DNA from: Amblyornis subalaris | Taxonomy: Eukaryota > Chordata > Aves > Passeriformes > Ptilonorhynchidae | Reading direction: 5' to 3' | NCBI GenBank assembly: GCA_018881555.1 | Contig: JACAXG010000025.1 | Span: 8,873,899-8,937,898 of the forward strand | DNA length: 64,000 nucleotides | Shown: positions 49,801-62,100 of the stretch, piece by piece | Layout of the letters: each line of letters starts with the position of its first letter | Numbering within the stretch: the stretch's first letter is position 1 | The notes under the pieces: model-generated | Told to the model about the DNA's origin: nothing | Databases searched by the model: none | What the model saw: only the letters and a program-made list of their open reading frames with translations | Position numbers and translations under genes: made by a program

Positions 49801-52800
49801 GAAAGGGTGGATAAAAGCATCTGAGTCACATCTAGATGTCTGCCATGGCACTGAAGAGGTTCTAGATTTTCGGTGGTGACTCCTTCCTCTTTCTGCACCA
49901 GTCTGAGCAAAATGCCAGTCCCAGGCCCCTGCGCAAGGTGACAGCCTGTTTCAGGGTGAAGCTCCACCTCTGCCTNAATATTTTAAAAAATATTGACACT
50001 ATCCAGCAGCAAAATCCTGGGACTTTCTCTGACTTTCTCCCATTTCTAGGCTATGTGGCATAAGTTTAGGTTTGCTACTTACCAGGAGCTCCAGCTGGAA
50101 GAAACGTCATCTGTCTGGATGTAGCTCGTTGTAGCCACATTATCGGGTATAACTCATTCAACCACCATATTTGCAGTAAGTTCAGAAGCCGTAGGATCCC
50201 AGGCACAGCTCTCTAGTGTGCCAGAAAGACCGGCTAAGACAGCTAAGATTCCCTCTTTCCAGAAGTCACAGTGAAGACAGGGATGGCTGGAGGAGGAGTC
50301 TGGGCGCAGCCTGGCCTTGGGCACCACTGGTGCACAGCAGGTCCTGAGTCCTTTGGTCCAAGCACTCTCCGTACAACAAAGCATGGCCAAACTGGAATTC
50401 AGATGGTGAACAAGCTGGACTGATTTATGGTTTTAATAAAAAGGAGTTTTGGGAGAGCTAGGGTCAAACTCGTGTGTAGGATCAGGGATAAGAAATAAAA
50501 GGCAAACTCATTTGAACCTTGGAAACCTCCACCATGTTACATACTGTTCTTGTGTTAAGAAAAAACTTTATTTTCCTTTCCAGGTCCTCACCATGCTGTT
50601 TGCTGGTTCCTCCTGGCTGTGCCGTGATGGAAAATAGGAGAGCAGAGGCACAAGCTGTGGGCACCGTGCAGCTTGGCTGCCTCCTCCCACAAGTGAGCCT
50701 GCAGACCAGGCTGCTGGGGTTTTCACCACCATGGAAAAAGTTTGTCTCCTGCTTTTTCCAAGGAAGCTATTAAAAAAAATACAATTCACACAAAATCCTT
50801 GTTAGTAATAGGCAACTACCACATGCCAAAAATTACAACCATAAATTTAATCCTATTTCTATTCTCTGGCTAAAGATGCAGCACATGTTGCTGCTGCCTG
50901 CTATAAAAAATATATAAAAATAGATCTTTTTACCATCTAGGGACCAACCTCTGTTCTCAGATACTCAAAAGCAACACTACTCCCAAACAACTCCCGACCT
51001 GCTGAAAAGCAGCATTGCAACACTTCTGGGAAGCAGAGAATGGCACCTAAAGTCATCTTGCCAAGTTTTGACCCTCTAATACATGAAAAAAAGGCAGAGT
51101 TCAGAAAAAATCTCTGAGCTAGTCCATTCCTGAAGCTGCTGGGCTGGAAGGTGAGGGAGATATACGCGGGAGACTTTCCTCCTGCCTCTATGGTACGTAA
51201 AGTTGAGACAGGGATGATGAAGCCAGATCAAACCTGGCCAAGTTTTGGTGTCCCTACAGCCTCAGGAGCAGGCCGGGGGGCACTTGGCTGCCTGAGAGGC
51301 TTTTTTCAGGAGGGGCTCACTGGTGTCCTGAACTGAAATGGGTGATGGATATCTCCAGCCATGAGCCATCCCAAAAAATACGCCCCAATCCCCGGAGTTA
51401 AATAACGCACCATCAAAGGGACGGGCGTGGGGATGCACAAGGCTGGGACACAGGAGAGGGTTAAAAATTAGCAGCTCCGTGGAAACCTGCCTTTGTATCT
51501 GTTAATGGTTAGCCCTAAGTGTGCTCGTTGAAAGGTTTTTCCTTCGGTGTGCCTTATCCTGCAACTGCAAAGAGCCAGCTCCATCTTGTGGCCAGGGACT
51601 CTGCCCGGCGACAGAGAGGATGGCGCGGGAGGAGGGTTTGACAGCCCGAAGGGCTGGCCGCACCACCCTTCACGGCACGTTCAGAAATATTCTCTTTTCC
51701 TGCACATCTTGCCTCACATAAACTGGTCCCACTTTGGTTGGCACGCCGGGAGAGCCACAAGAGCCAGGAGTAAATGCTGGATGCATCTAGCGGTGGGTTT
51801 CTTATAAATGGAGAGTCCAAAGAGATTCCCTGTGTATGCCTGCATGTAGGGGAAGCATCATTAAATATGATTTAAAATGTCAGCAGGTAGAGCCAGCTAG
51901 GCTTGGCTCCACTCAAATCTCTGGCAAAATTCCCACTGAATGGAGTAAAAGCTCCAGTCCTAAGCACCTGGGCAAGTAGAGTGCTCTGGAGGTACAAACG
52001 GGTTTCCAAGGAATTCGCCTGGATCTGTGCAGTTTGGACCTCACAATGCCCCATGCAGCTTTTTCAAATCACAGCTGACACCTGGCTATTTAATCACAAT
52101 CTGAAATAAATCACTGGCCCCTGGTTTTTTGCTTGTTTTTCTGGCAAGTGGGTTTTGCCCAGCATGAGCTTGCTGCAGAATCTGTTCACACCAGTCTTGG
52201 AAGGAGAAAACAGTTGAGAAATGCTGAAGAGTCTACAAGGAAAGATCTTGCTTTGAAAAGAATAATAATGTACTGTTACACATGTGCAACACAAGCCCTG
52301 TTTCATTTATAGGAATGATATACAGGCCCAGGTCCACAATTCCTCCCCAGAGACCCCTATTCCCATTAATGTCAGTACAAGTTAGGCACTGAAATACCTG
52401 CCTGGACTTGACCCCTGGTTCTCACCAATTTAAACATTCCTCTGCTTGAGAGGGGATTAGGAACCTTAGCACTATAATGACCTCTTGAATTCATTGACTG
52501 TTCCAGATATGAAACATTTCTTCTTTTAACTTTTGGCTGATTTACCCTATAAAAGACCTCTATGGATAAAAGACTTGAGAGAAAGCCTTTTTTTCCCCCA
52601 AAAAATCTCACTTATGCAGCAGATTTTCTTTCCCCAGCTACATCCAGACATCTATGGCTAAAGGAGAGGCAGAGATTCCCTAATGTTTAACAAGGCTCGT
52701 GTCTGTGAGCATGGGACAGGCAGCAGTGCCACTAGCGAGGGTCATGGGGAGCTCTCTCAGGAGGGCTGAGGGCTTTCCTCTCCCTCCCACCCACCAAGAT

Positions 52801-55800
52801 GTGATGGATATTACTACGGGAAGCTGTTAATGTCACTTTTGAAAACTGACTGCCCAACAATGACCAAACTGGGAAACCAGCTGGGACAAATGTCCCTCAG
52901 GGTGCTAACCGTGGTATTAGGGTTTCAGAACAGGCAAAAAAAAAAAAAGGCTCGGTTGCCATAGATGTCCACTAAAAGCGATGTTGGTCCCTCACAGCCA
53001 TCTCTAGACTACTGAGCAACATTTTTTTATTCCTCTCAGTGCCCTGTTTTCCCTTTTCCTCTTTATCTGGTCCTGCAAGTCTTCAGTTGCTCTGGGGAAA
53101 TCTCTGCCATGCTTGGGTCACCAGCTGGGCAGATATTTTCTCTCTGCTCCCCTTGATGTCACCCCCCTTAGCCAGTGCTCTGGGGAACACTGCCGGGGTT
53201 TGGCGACATTGTCCAGGGAATTGGGAACAGTGAGAGGCAGGTGAGGTATAGCTCCTCCATAAGCTGTTTTGCTTCCACCAGGAGAGGGAGAGTGGGAGCT
53301 GTTGTTCTTGGTTTGCTTTTCCTGGAGAGGAGCAGACTTTGCTCTCCAGAGGTTGCTCTTTGGAGCCTGTGTGTGAAAGGCAGCACCTTCCAGACTCAAA
53401 AGCAGGAACTTTTTGTGTTTCTTCGGTTATCTGCTTGTGAAATTTTTCCTTTGTTTCTTTTATGGGGCTGTTTTTATGTAAACAGCAAAGCCCCATGTGC
53501 AGCACCTTACCCAGCTTCTCCATGTTTTATGAACAGCCTGGGAATAATTAGGGCATACAAGACCCACTATGTACATATGCCACAGGCATCACNTTTCAGC
53601 CTGTGCTGCTATTGAATAAAGCAGGTCAATGCATTCAGCAGGTGAGACATGGCCCTCTGGCCCAGGATCTCCATCCAGCCCCAGGCTCTGCTCCAGAGAG
53701 TGCAACAGGACAGACTGTCTTTGGTACCCAGCTCCTTTTACAGCCCCTCCCTCCAGCATCCTCACTTTCTCATCCTTTTCCTGAGGGGTACATCTCTCTC
53801 AGGCATTTGAATCCTTGAATTTGCCTAATCTCTTCTTGAACCTGCACACGCAGCATCCACAACCTCCTGTGACTGAGGTGACCAACTTTGCCTGTATTTT
53901 TTTTTTCTGTCTGCTTAATGCTGACCTTCTTTAGCTTTGTGTGCCCCCAAATTCTGGTGGGTGTTTGGCTGCCACTCTGAGTCAATGGCTTTGAAGACCC
54001 TTCAATGATGGCTCAGTGCTTCTCAGCGAGTCTGTAAGGTGTGATGTGCTTAGTACACAGCTGGGTACCACAGCCCCCCACACCTGCACCACTGGGCTGT
54101 GCTGCTCCTTTGGTCCCCAGGATCAGTGCCTAGGCCTGGTCGCTTAGTTACAACCACTTTTTCTATTTGACCTCATCCCTCCTTTTACCTCAGTAAGAGT
54201 TACTTCACTTACTTTCCTTTACTCCTATTAGCTCTTTCCTCTGTGTTACCTTTCTCCTTCCAATTGCTCTGGCTCCTCCAGCTGATCCACTGCAGACTGG
54301 CACATGTGGGAAGCTCCCCAACAGCTTCAGCTGTGAAAGCAGCCACAAAGATAGCACTGGCTTTCTCTGCTACAGCATCGTCCCCATCTGCCCCTTTTAT
54401 ACCCTTGTCGTCAGCATTCCCACCGATTTCCTAGCTGCCTTTGTGGCTTTGGTACATTTAAAGAGCCTTTTATCAGCTGCTAGAGCATCCTCTGCAAGGC
54501 AATTTACAGATTCTTATTTTTAGCCCTGTTTATTTCCTGTTTCATTGTGACCTGACATGTTTTATGGGTTTCTCTGTTCTCAGACCACTTCAGGCTTTTA
54601 GTGTTGGGTTTGGGGATTTTTTGACAAGCTGCTGTAAAAGTCAGTATTTTCAGCTCACACCCCAAAACCTGGAAGAAGTCAATTTAGTCCTCCTGGAAAT
54701 TCTTAGGAAGCAAAGCTGCTCAATCCTCAAACACCAGACGCAAGGCTTTGAAACAGGAGCATTACTAGGCTAAAACTAAAAGGGGGAAGGGTGGGAAATT
54801 TGGATAAAATAGCAACTGATGACTTTGCAGTTGCCAAACTTGACAAAGGACAGTCCTCCTCTCACAGGAATGACAGAATAGCAGTACTAGGCCTGCCTTT
54901 CTTGCCTTGCTGTGGACTGTGGCCCTGGGTTATTGAACTACAAATTACCAGCAGAATCCTCTGTCTCTGGATTGTGCCAAGGTCCAGTCACCCTCCTGGG
55001 CCTGGGATGAAGCTGAGGTGGTCTTCCCAAAACCAGCTAGGGACAGTCATATTCACCAGGGCACCTGCCTGAATCCCCTCAGCCCTCACCCGAGTTTCCA
55101 GAAATTCTCTCCATACCAGGGGTTTCTGTTGGGAAGACATTCCTACTGAGGAGGTGACCGCTTCTTGCTAGAGGAGAGACTCCTTTTCCCTTACCCCTGT
55201 CCCTCTGGTTGGAAGGGGTGCTATCATTCACCTTAAAAACAACCAGCCATCAAACTCAAAGTACACAAGAGGTGAAAAGTCGAGCCCCTTGGTCTGCAAC
55301 CGTGTCTTACCTTCGTTGTTCACTCTTACCTGTTTATGCCTCCAGCTTGGCACATCACATGCAGGCTCTATGTAAAAACAGTCTCCTAAAGGAAACGGGG
55401 TGGCTTCCACCAACAGGCAGCCAGAAAAAATGCAAAGTGCTTCCTGCTTTCAGGCCTGGAATGTGCTGCTTTCACATGCAAATTTGGATGCTGGGCCTTG
55501 CTGGTGAGTGCAGAGTTTTAGGTCTCAGTTTTGAGGCTGGTCTCAGGTACAAGCAGTGCTAACAGCAGCAGGCCTGATCACCCCACCCATTCTTGCTCTA
55601 CCATCCCATTACATTCCTGTGGTGCAGCTCCTCCAAGGCAGCTGCCCAGACACAGGTTCTTACCTCACTGCAATCCCCAGCACCTACCATATCCCTCCCC
55701 TCCCACCCCACGTTGCTTGAGTATGCTTGGATGTATCCAAATAAACGGAGAATGGTATATGGCTCAAGTTATCCCAATATTCCCATACAAGTATGCGTTA

Positions 55801-58300
55801 TAACCAGGCAAACCTCTGTCCCAACTCCTTTAGCACATCATGTGCAGACATGCCAAGCAATTACACTCTTCAGAGTAATTTTTGGTCTAGGATAAAAGTA
55901 GGTGGCAGACTTGAGTGGCAGCATCTTCCCACCTCCTCTGCAGGTCGTGCCAGCAGGACACTCTGCATCTCAAGGACACGCTGCACCTTGGGGGAGGAGA
56001 CGCATGGGAGAATCCGGGATGCAAAATGAATTGTGGCCTGCCTGAAGCCTCTCAGCCTGCCTGCAGGCATGTCCCCACTCACACTGATGGTGAGGGTCCA
56101 ACTCAGCTCCCTTTCCCATGCCTGCTTGGATTCTGAAGGATGGGCGGCTGAAACAAAGCATGAGTCAAGAGGCAGCAGTCATAAAACAGGACAAAGAGCT
56201 ATTTTCCATGATCACATTTCCCGGCAGAGTCGCACGTTGCTAACAGACAAACAGAAGTGAAATATCTGAGAGTTTGCCCTTTCGGTACAGAACTCCTGTC
56301 CAGATAAAAGAACTGTAGCAGCCTTTGAAATGCTAAAAAGGAGCAGGCTCACAGTGGTATCTGATAGCCCCTCCCCAGCACGGGCTAAATGAGAACTGGT
56401 TGCAGTTGCGGAAATTAGCTTTGAATTAGAGCAATGAAAATTCCTCTGCAGTTAAGTGATGAAACACCTGACTATTTTTGCTGCTTTTATTACCACTGAT
56501 AGCACATGTCGGGATATCACACCCTCAAATAAAGTTTTACTGCATTAGAGTTTCGTTTATCGTTCAGCCTTCAGGTGTATTTCCAACCTCTATTGCTTTG
56601 CAAAAGAATAGGAGATAACACTTAAAAGCCTTTTTTCACGTGCCTCTGTAGCAGGTTACTGTTACATTTATTTTATGGATGGAGCCAGATGATTTACCTC
56701 AGTGAAAGACCACGATGACCATTCCAGTGGGCTGTTANTGTTGATATAGAAAAATCTTTGTATTCAAGTCCACGTAAGCCCAAGTTGCAGTCTGCCATAC
56801 AGAGATAGGGAGGAGGAGGTACCCAAGCAAAAGTAGCCAGCTGAATGAATTAGGTCTTCACTGAGCTTCATGACTTTTGGCCAGTTTCTGCCTATATCCC
56901 ATCCATTTTCCAGTGTCTCACCCTACCCAAACTTCCCTGGAGTGGAGTCTGCATGGGGTTAACAGAGTGCTGATGACAGCAGAACCTTTTCCTGCCGCTG
57001 AAAAGTTGCAGAAAAGGGGAAAAGGAAAGGACTTAACAGAAGGATTAGAAGCTGGGAGCATCTCCTTCACCNGGGTTATCCTGGAGATACATAGAGATCA
57101 AATAAAAATAAGGGGGCAGCAGGCATGAGGGGCCATACATTAAATTGTTGGGGGAGGGACTTGGTTCCCCTTGCAGGGCTTTTCTAGCTGGAGGAAGAAT
57201 AGGTCTCTCTGCCTCTTGTNGGAAGTGTAGCCACAATGCCTTGCTTTGCCCCTCACGGGCAAGTACTCAGAAGAAAAATCAAGAAAATAAGACCAAATCA
57301 CTACCATCCTTTGAACAAGGTACGATGACTTGCTAAATCCAGCTAGCCCTGCTCCCATGGAGTCACGCTGAGCGTGCTGAGATGCACACAGATGGTGGGG
57401 TTGGCTAAGGCCACCAGAACCCGGTCTCTTACAGGCCCTGCCAAGGGCAGACGCTGTGCAGCCAGGTGACAGCAGCAAAGGANACTGGAGCAAACTGGAA
57501 GAAAGAAACAGTGAAACCCCAGAAAAACGACAGAGAGAAAATGGCTCCTTTTGTCACCAGGCTACTTCTGAGAAAGCAGGGTCTAACTTTATTGCTAGAG
57601 AAGCCACATGAGAAAGACCGTGACTGCTTAGTTTCGTTTTTCAATCACTTACCACGCAAGTGGGAGCNGGTTTTGATCATGGAGAGCACTGGAAACATGC
57701 ATCTGCATGGACATCCTGGTAACCTCTACAGCCACACACAGTGTTCTCTACCACTGACCCCCAAATTTGTCACTAGAGCTGGAAGACACTTCTTTTTTCA
57801 CCTGTGCCATTAACAGCTGCCATCAGGCAGAGCAGCTTGTCCAGCATCTTCAAAGGAGACCCAGCTCCACTAACTACCCAGNTCCCACCAAAAGCAACAA
57901 CTGAAAATTGGCGCCAATCTCACAACAATAAACATTTTAGCTTCCTTAAGATTTAATAACATTTTTGAACTTCTGAGTGAAAGCTGGGTGCTGATGTAAC
58001 CAGTCTGTGCGTAGTTGTGTCAAAACTCTGCACAATTTTTAACATAAAATAGTCTCTGGAGTTTTAAAAAAGACACGTACACCACTGGGAGCAACATAGG
58101 AAAGCCTTGGTACTGAGAAAAAATGTTTAATGGGAAAATTAATCTGCATATATAAAAACCAAAACACAAAATATAACAATTAAATGATGCCTTAAATGAA
58201 TGTAACCTATAAATATTTGTACATATGTGTGCATATAGATATTTTATATATATGTGTAATGTTAATGCCAGTCAACAGATAATGCACACTCAGTAAAATA
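46861..58300. other. Intergenic spacer between ITGB5 and MUC13
   Basis: About 11.4 kb beyond the CpG island. I found no exon with homology, no RNA gene and no clear repeat family. The longest open frames (for example 53083-53523 minus and 53175-53615 plus, overlapping each other) show no domain. Short A-runs and A+T-rich patches occur, for example near 50.9 and 58.2 kb. The right end is set by the more distal of the two candidate MUC13 poly(A) signals. Confidence 0.6.
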
Positions 58301-58330
58301 CAGTAAAATTCAGATTCTTTTACAGACAGA

Positions 58331-58336
58331 TTTATT
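58331..58336 (-). terminator. MUC13: Candidate distal poly(A) signal of MUC13
   Basis: AATAAA on the minus strand about 800 bases after the predicted stop, followed at about 35 bases by a GAGTGTG element. It would give a long 3' UTR if used. Confidence 0.35.
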
Positions 58337-58856
58337 GACTGTATGTAAAAAAAATCCAAACAACAAGCTTGTGATCATTCAAAGACTGCAAGAGAAAAAA
58401 AATGCTAACACTTTCCACAGGAGCTAAAAATGTAAAATCAATGCAGTTTTGCAAGATGAAGAAGAAGAATAGTGTTTGTTTGAAGATATTGTTTCTTGTC
58501 ATTGTATTGGNAAGGAAGGCTGTGGAAAAGGTCAGACAAGTGCCATTGTCTCACACAACACATGTCAGCAGAGATCTGAACAGAATGCTTTCAGAGAGGA
58601 AATACCGAGGGATTGAGGAGTGTGAAAAAGACTGTATCTGATATACTAAAGTGAAACAGCTCAGGTTCTCATGAAAAACAGTTTTGATGTGCCCAAAGCC
58701 ACGGTTGAAATTGAGCAAGCACAAATCCAAGCAAAGCTCTGGGTACTGACATTTTTCAGCATCACACATATTGCCTGGACCAGCTTCCAGAAAAACAGCA
58801 GGGTTAAAATCCTGGTATCTTGTCTACACCCACTCTCTTGCCAATGTACTGGACTC

Positions 58857-59130
58857 TTGAAAGAAGTCTAACATTTATTGGAGCCCATTAGTTCTTTCAA
58901 AAGAAGTCCTCTTCTTCTCCCTACCCTCTATTACATTTTTCCCTTATTTCAGAGTTGTCCATGATCTCTTTCAAGCAGGAGTCTTCCTTTAGAAAATCTC
59001 TTGAGAGAATCTGGGGTTAAGAATGTTGTTGTCTCTTCTGCTGAAGTAAGTGCATTGGTGAGAGGCTGTGAAACTCTTTGCTCTGACCCAGCATTGTGGT
59101 GGTCATCCATCCTTCTACTGCTCTGGTCAC
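58857..59130 (-). other. MUC13: MUC13 3' UTR, short form (predicted)
   Basis: Non-coding sequence after the predicted TGA, reaching an AATAAA at 58880-58875. The UTR could run on to the more distal signal near 58.33 kb. Confidence 0.45.
58875..58880 (-). terminator. MUC13: Candidate proximal poly(A) signal of MUC13
   Basis: AATAAA on the minus strand about 250 bases after the predicted stop codon, with a G/T-rich stretch (GAGAGTGGGTGTAG) roughly 40 bases further on. Confidence 0.45.
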
Positions 59131-59181
59131 TCAGTATCTCCTCTGCATCCTAAAGCCCCGAGGCTCCTGTGATGCTTCGTA
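59131..59181 (-). CDS. MUC13: MUC13 terminal coding exon (17 codons including stop)
   Basis: A strong minus-strand acceptor (long pyrimidine tract from TCTTATTTCTCTTCTTTTC to CTCTGTAG) is followed in phase 0 by YEASQEPRGFRMQRRY and TGA. Joined to exon 60598-60802 it gives ...RDYDDLYEASQ...RRY-stop, with a C-terminal tyrosine as in mammalian MUC13. It is too short to detect by length. It was found by looking for a phase-0 acceptor downstream of the GTAAGT donor, so it is a prediction, though a well-supported one. Confidence 0.75.
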   Translation of the reverse strand, partial: YEASQEPRGFRMQRRY

Positions 59182-62100
59182 CTACAGAGAATTTAGACAA
59201 GAAAAGAAGAGAAATAAGATGTAGCTCTGGGTCAGAAAGTTCCTTTCTCGGAAGAGTTCAGCATGTAGCACACACTGCACGTGATAGCCCTTTCTCCAGG
59301 ACACATCAGCCCCCAAGGAAAACCAAACAGGCAGATTGGAATCAGTCAGAANCAGACACCTTTGGAAAGTTAGAAATGCCCAAACCCATGTGCATCTGAT
59401 CAAACAACTAACAAAACAGATGCTTTTCTTCTCTTAATTGGCAGCTTTTTAAAAGCCAGTGGTTTTTTTTAAACATCCGATTTCTGGGTTGCTTCTGTCA
59501 TGGTTTAGACCTCAATTCTGTAAAACATGTAAATGTATTACAATTAAACAGATTTTCTTCACTAAATAGGGGTAGCTTCTTTCACCACAGAGGTGCAGCA
59601 AAACTGTCATGTAAATAAGATTTGAACATACAATGTGCCTCTTATTTACTTCCTACATGTTGAACCCAGCAAATCAATCATAGCACAGCATAGCACTTCT
59701 CACACCTTTACATGGATTTCACAGAATATGCTGAGGTGGAAGGTACTCACAAGGATCATCAAGTCCAACTATTGCATGAATGGCCCATACAGGGATTGAT
59801 CCCACAGCCTTGGTGTTATTAACCCAAACTGAGTTAATCNCAAACCTCTGCTTCCTCCACAACTCCCTTGCAGAATTCAAGGATAGAACAGCCACTTTTT
59901 TTAGAACATGCCTTCCAGCTAATGACACACCTCTGCTGACCAGGCTCCCTGGGCTACAGCAGTGCAAAAGCTGTGCTAGATTATGCATGGCACTTCACAC
60001 CTTTCCCCTCTGCAATGCTGCAGCAGCTGCAGAGGCTCTTGCTGTGAACCAGGCAGCAGCATCTGGGTGGGAGGACACGACCCCCTGGACATCTGTCCCA
60101 GCTGAAGCTGACTGTGAACCTTGCATGAGGCTGCAGCTGGGAAGTGCCACTGCAGTGCTTGTTAACTCTACAGCAGCCTAAAAGAAGCTCAGGTGGTAAC
60201 AGCCTGGGATGCTGGCAGGCACACCTGTGCTNAGGGATGAGTTTGGTCAGTGCAGGCAAATAACCTGTGACACAGCAGAACACTGGGCAGCCAAGCTGTT
60301 GCTTTGACCCTTGCTTTTCACATATCCCTCCTGTGGCTCAAGGATGACTACTGGGGCTTTAGAAAGGTCTTTATGACTGTTGATCTCTGTATTAAGGCAA
60401 ATTTCTGTATTAAGACCAGATTTCTGTATTAATATTTTTTCAGCTGCAGCTACAGTTGTTTGGGTGCCTTTATACCACTTGGGCCTTCTAGATCAAGGGA
60501 GGATGGACAGAGGAGAGCTCAGGTTCCAACAANGTCTGTAGCCCACAATGCTGCTGTTCAGGAATTCAGCTCCCACAGGACTATGTGAAACACTTACCAA
60601 ATCATCATAATCCCTCTCCGGAAAATGACCTCTATTTGTGGAACGCATCTCATAGGGGTTGTTTGGCTGATATCCTGGGTTTGCATGGCCAGAAGTGGTC
60701 TGGACCCTGGGGAACATGCTCGGTCTACCATCAGAGGTATTTATGTTGGAATATTCTGGCTTTATCAGGCTCTTCTTCTCTGGATTTTGTTCATGTTTTG
60801 CTCTTCAGATGAAATGGAAGAACAAAGGAGATTTTAAAAGACTATTTAGTGTGCCTTACTTATTAAGGCCAACTTACTGAGTTGTGCACTCCCGCCTTAT
60901 TTTGAATGCTCAGTCCCATTCTGAAGCATGCAACAGGTTTTTATAGCATACCTACTGCAAAACCCTTTTTACAAACACACAACAATGCAGCTTCTATTCA
61001 GTTGTAAGAAGTATTCTTACCTGACTGAAACAATGATGAGTGCTATCACTAAACCCAGGATAATGGCTCCCAACACTGTACCCACTATTATAAGGATGAG
61101 TTCAGTATCTGTGAAAAAAACCCAGCAAACAAAATCAATTGATAACTCATGGTGAATATTGGGGGAGGGAGGAAAGGAGGAAGAGAGGAAGGGAGGAAGG
61201 GATTTATTCCCAGGCTCCTGGTGCTTACAATGTTCTGTGGACACAGAAAGATGCAAATTAAGGATCTTCATTAAAGACCATCTCTTATGTGTGGCTACTT
61301 TGATCCTAGCTCAAGTTCCTAATACTGTGCACTGAATGGTTTTACACATAGTTATAGCTGAGGGTCAGGAACAACTGGGAGGGTGTAGGGGTTGCTTAAG
61401 CTAGTATTGCTGCTGAATTATGTAGTTAGGTATCAAACAGGCTCTTCCCATACCCTAGGCACGTATGTCAAGAGAGAAATGTCTCTTTTTTTTCCTAAGA
61501 TTTTCCTTCTATAAATGCAGAATGGTGGCACCCCTAAAGGCTACTACTTTTTTGTTATCTCAGACAGATTAAACATTACTAGATATTTTTCAATGCCATA
61601 ATTAAAAATCAGAAATTCATGTACTTACTGTCACTGCAGTTCTCCCCAGAGAAGCCCACCGGACAACTACAGGGGAGAAACAAGAAAAACGGGAAAGAAA
61701 GAAAAGATAATGCCATTAAGCAGATGGTCATGAGGGTCCCTTTTAATCCAAACCATTCTATGATTCTGTGATTGCAAAACAATAGTATATTTCCTCCTTT
61801 TATCAGCAATTTCTCCACAAAATGTGTTCATTACAGGTTTCCTCTTTAACACTATTTTAATATTGAATTCTTTACTTTCATTAGAGTAAAACAATCTGAG
61901 ATTTTCAGAATGATTGGTGATCTGGGCACTCAAAGCTTCAGGTTCTCAGTCTGAAAAATGTTAAAAGGACCTAATTTCTCTAAAGGACTAAGCTCTGCAC
62001 CTCTGAGGCCCTTGGAATTGCCACACACTGCCTTTAACAAAAGCCTCAGTATAAGGTCTATAAGGACTGGCAACTCTATCTTCCTCCCATAGTAGTTTTT

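Noticed and set aside
53083..53615. Overlapping 146-codon frames on both strands in the intergenic spacer
   Set aside because: No domain or convincing splice context on either strand; two overlapping frames of equal length point to chance.
59781..59840. A tRNA-Ile gene on the minus strand
   Set aside because: The tRNA-like part lacks about a dozen bases needed for the cloverleaf, has substitutions in the stems and continues directly into a CR1-like tail, so it is a SINE.
60585..60880. Plus-strand frames over the MUC13 tail
   Set aside because: They are antisense to an exon with good phase, splice sites and homology.
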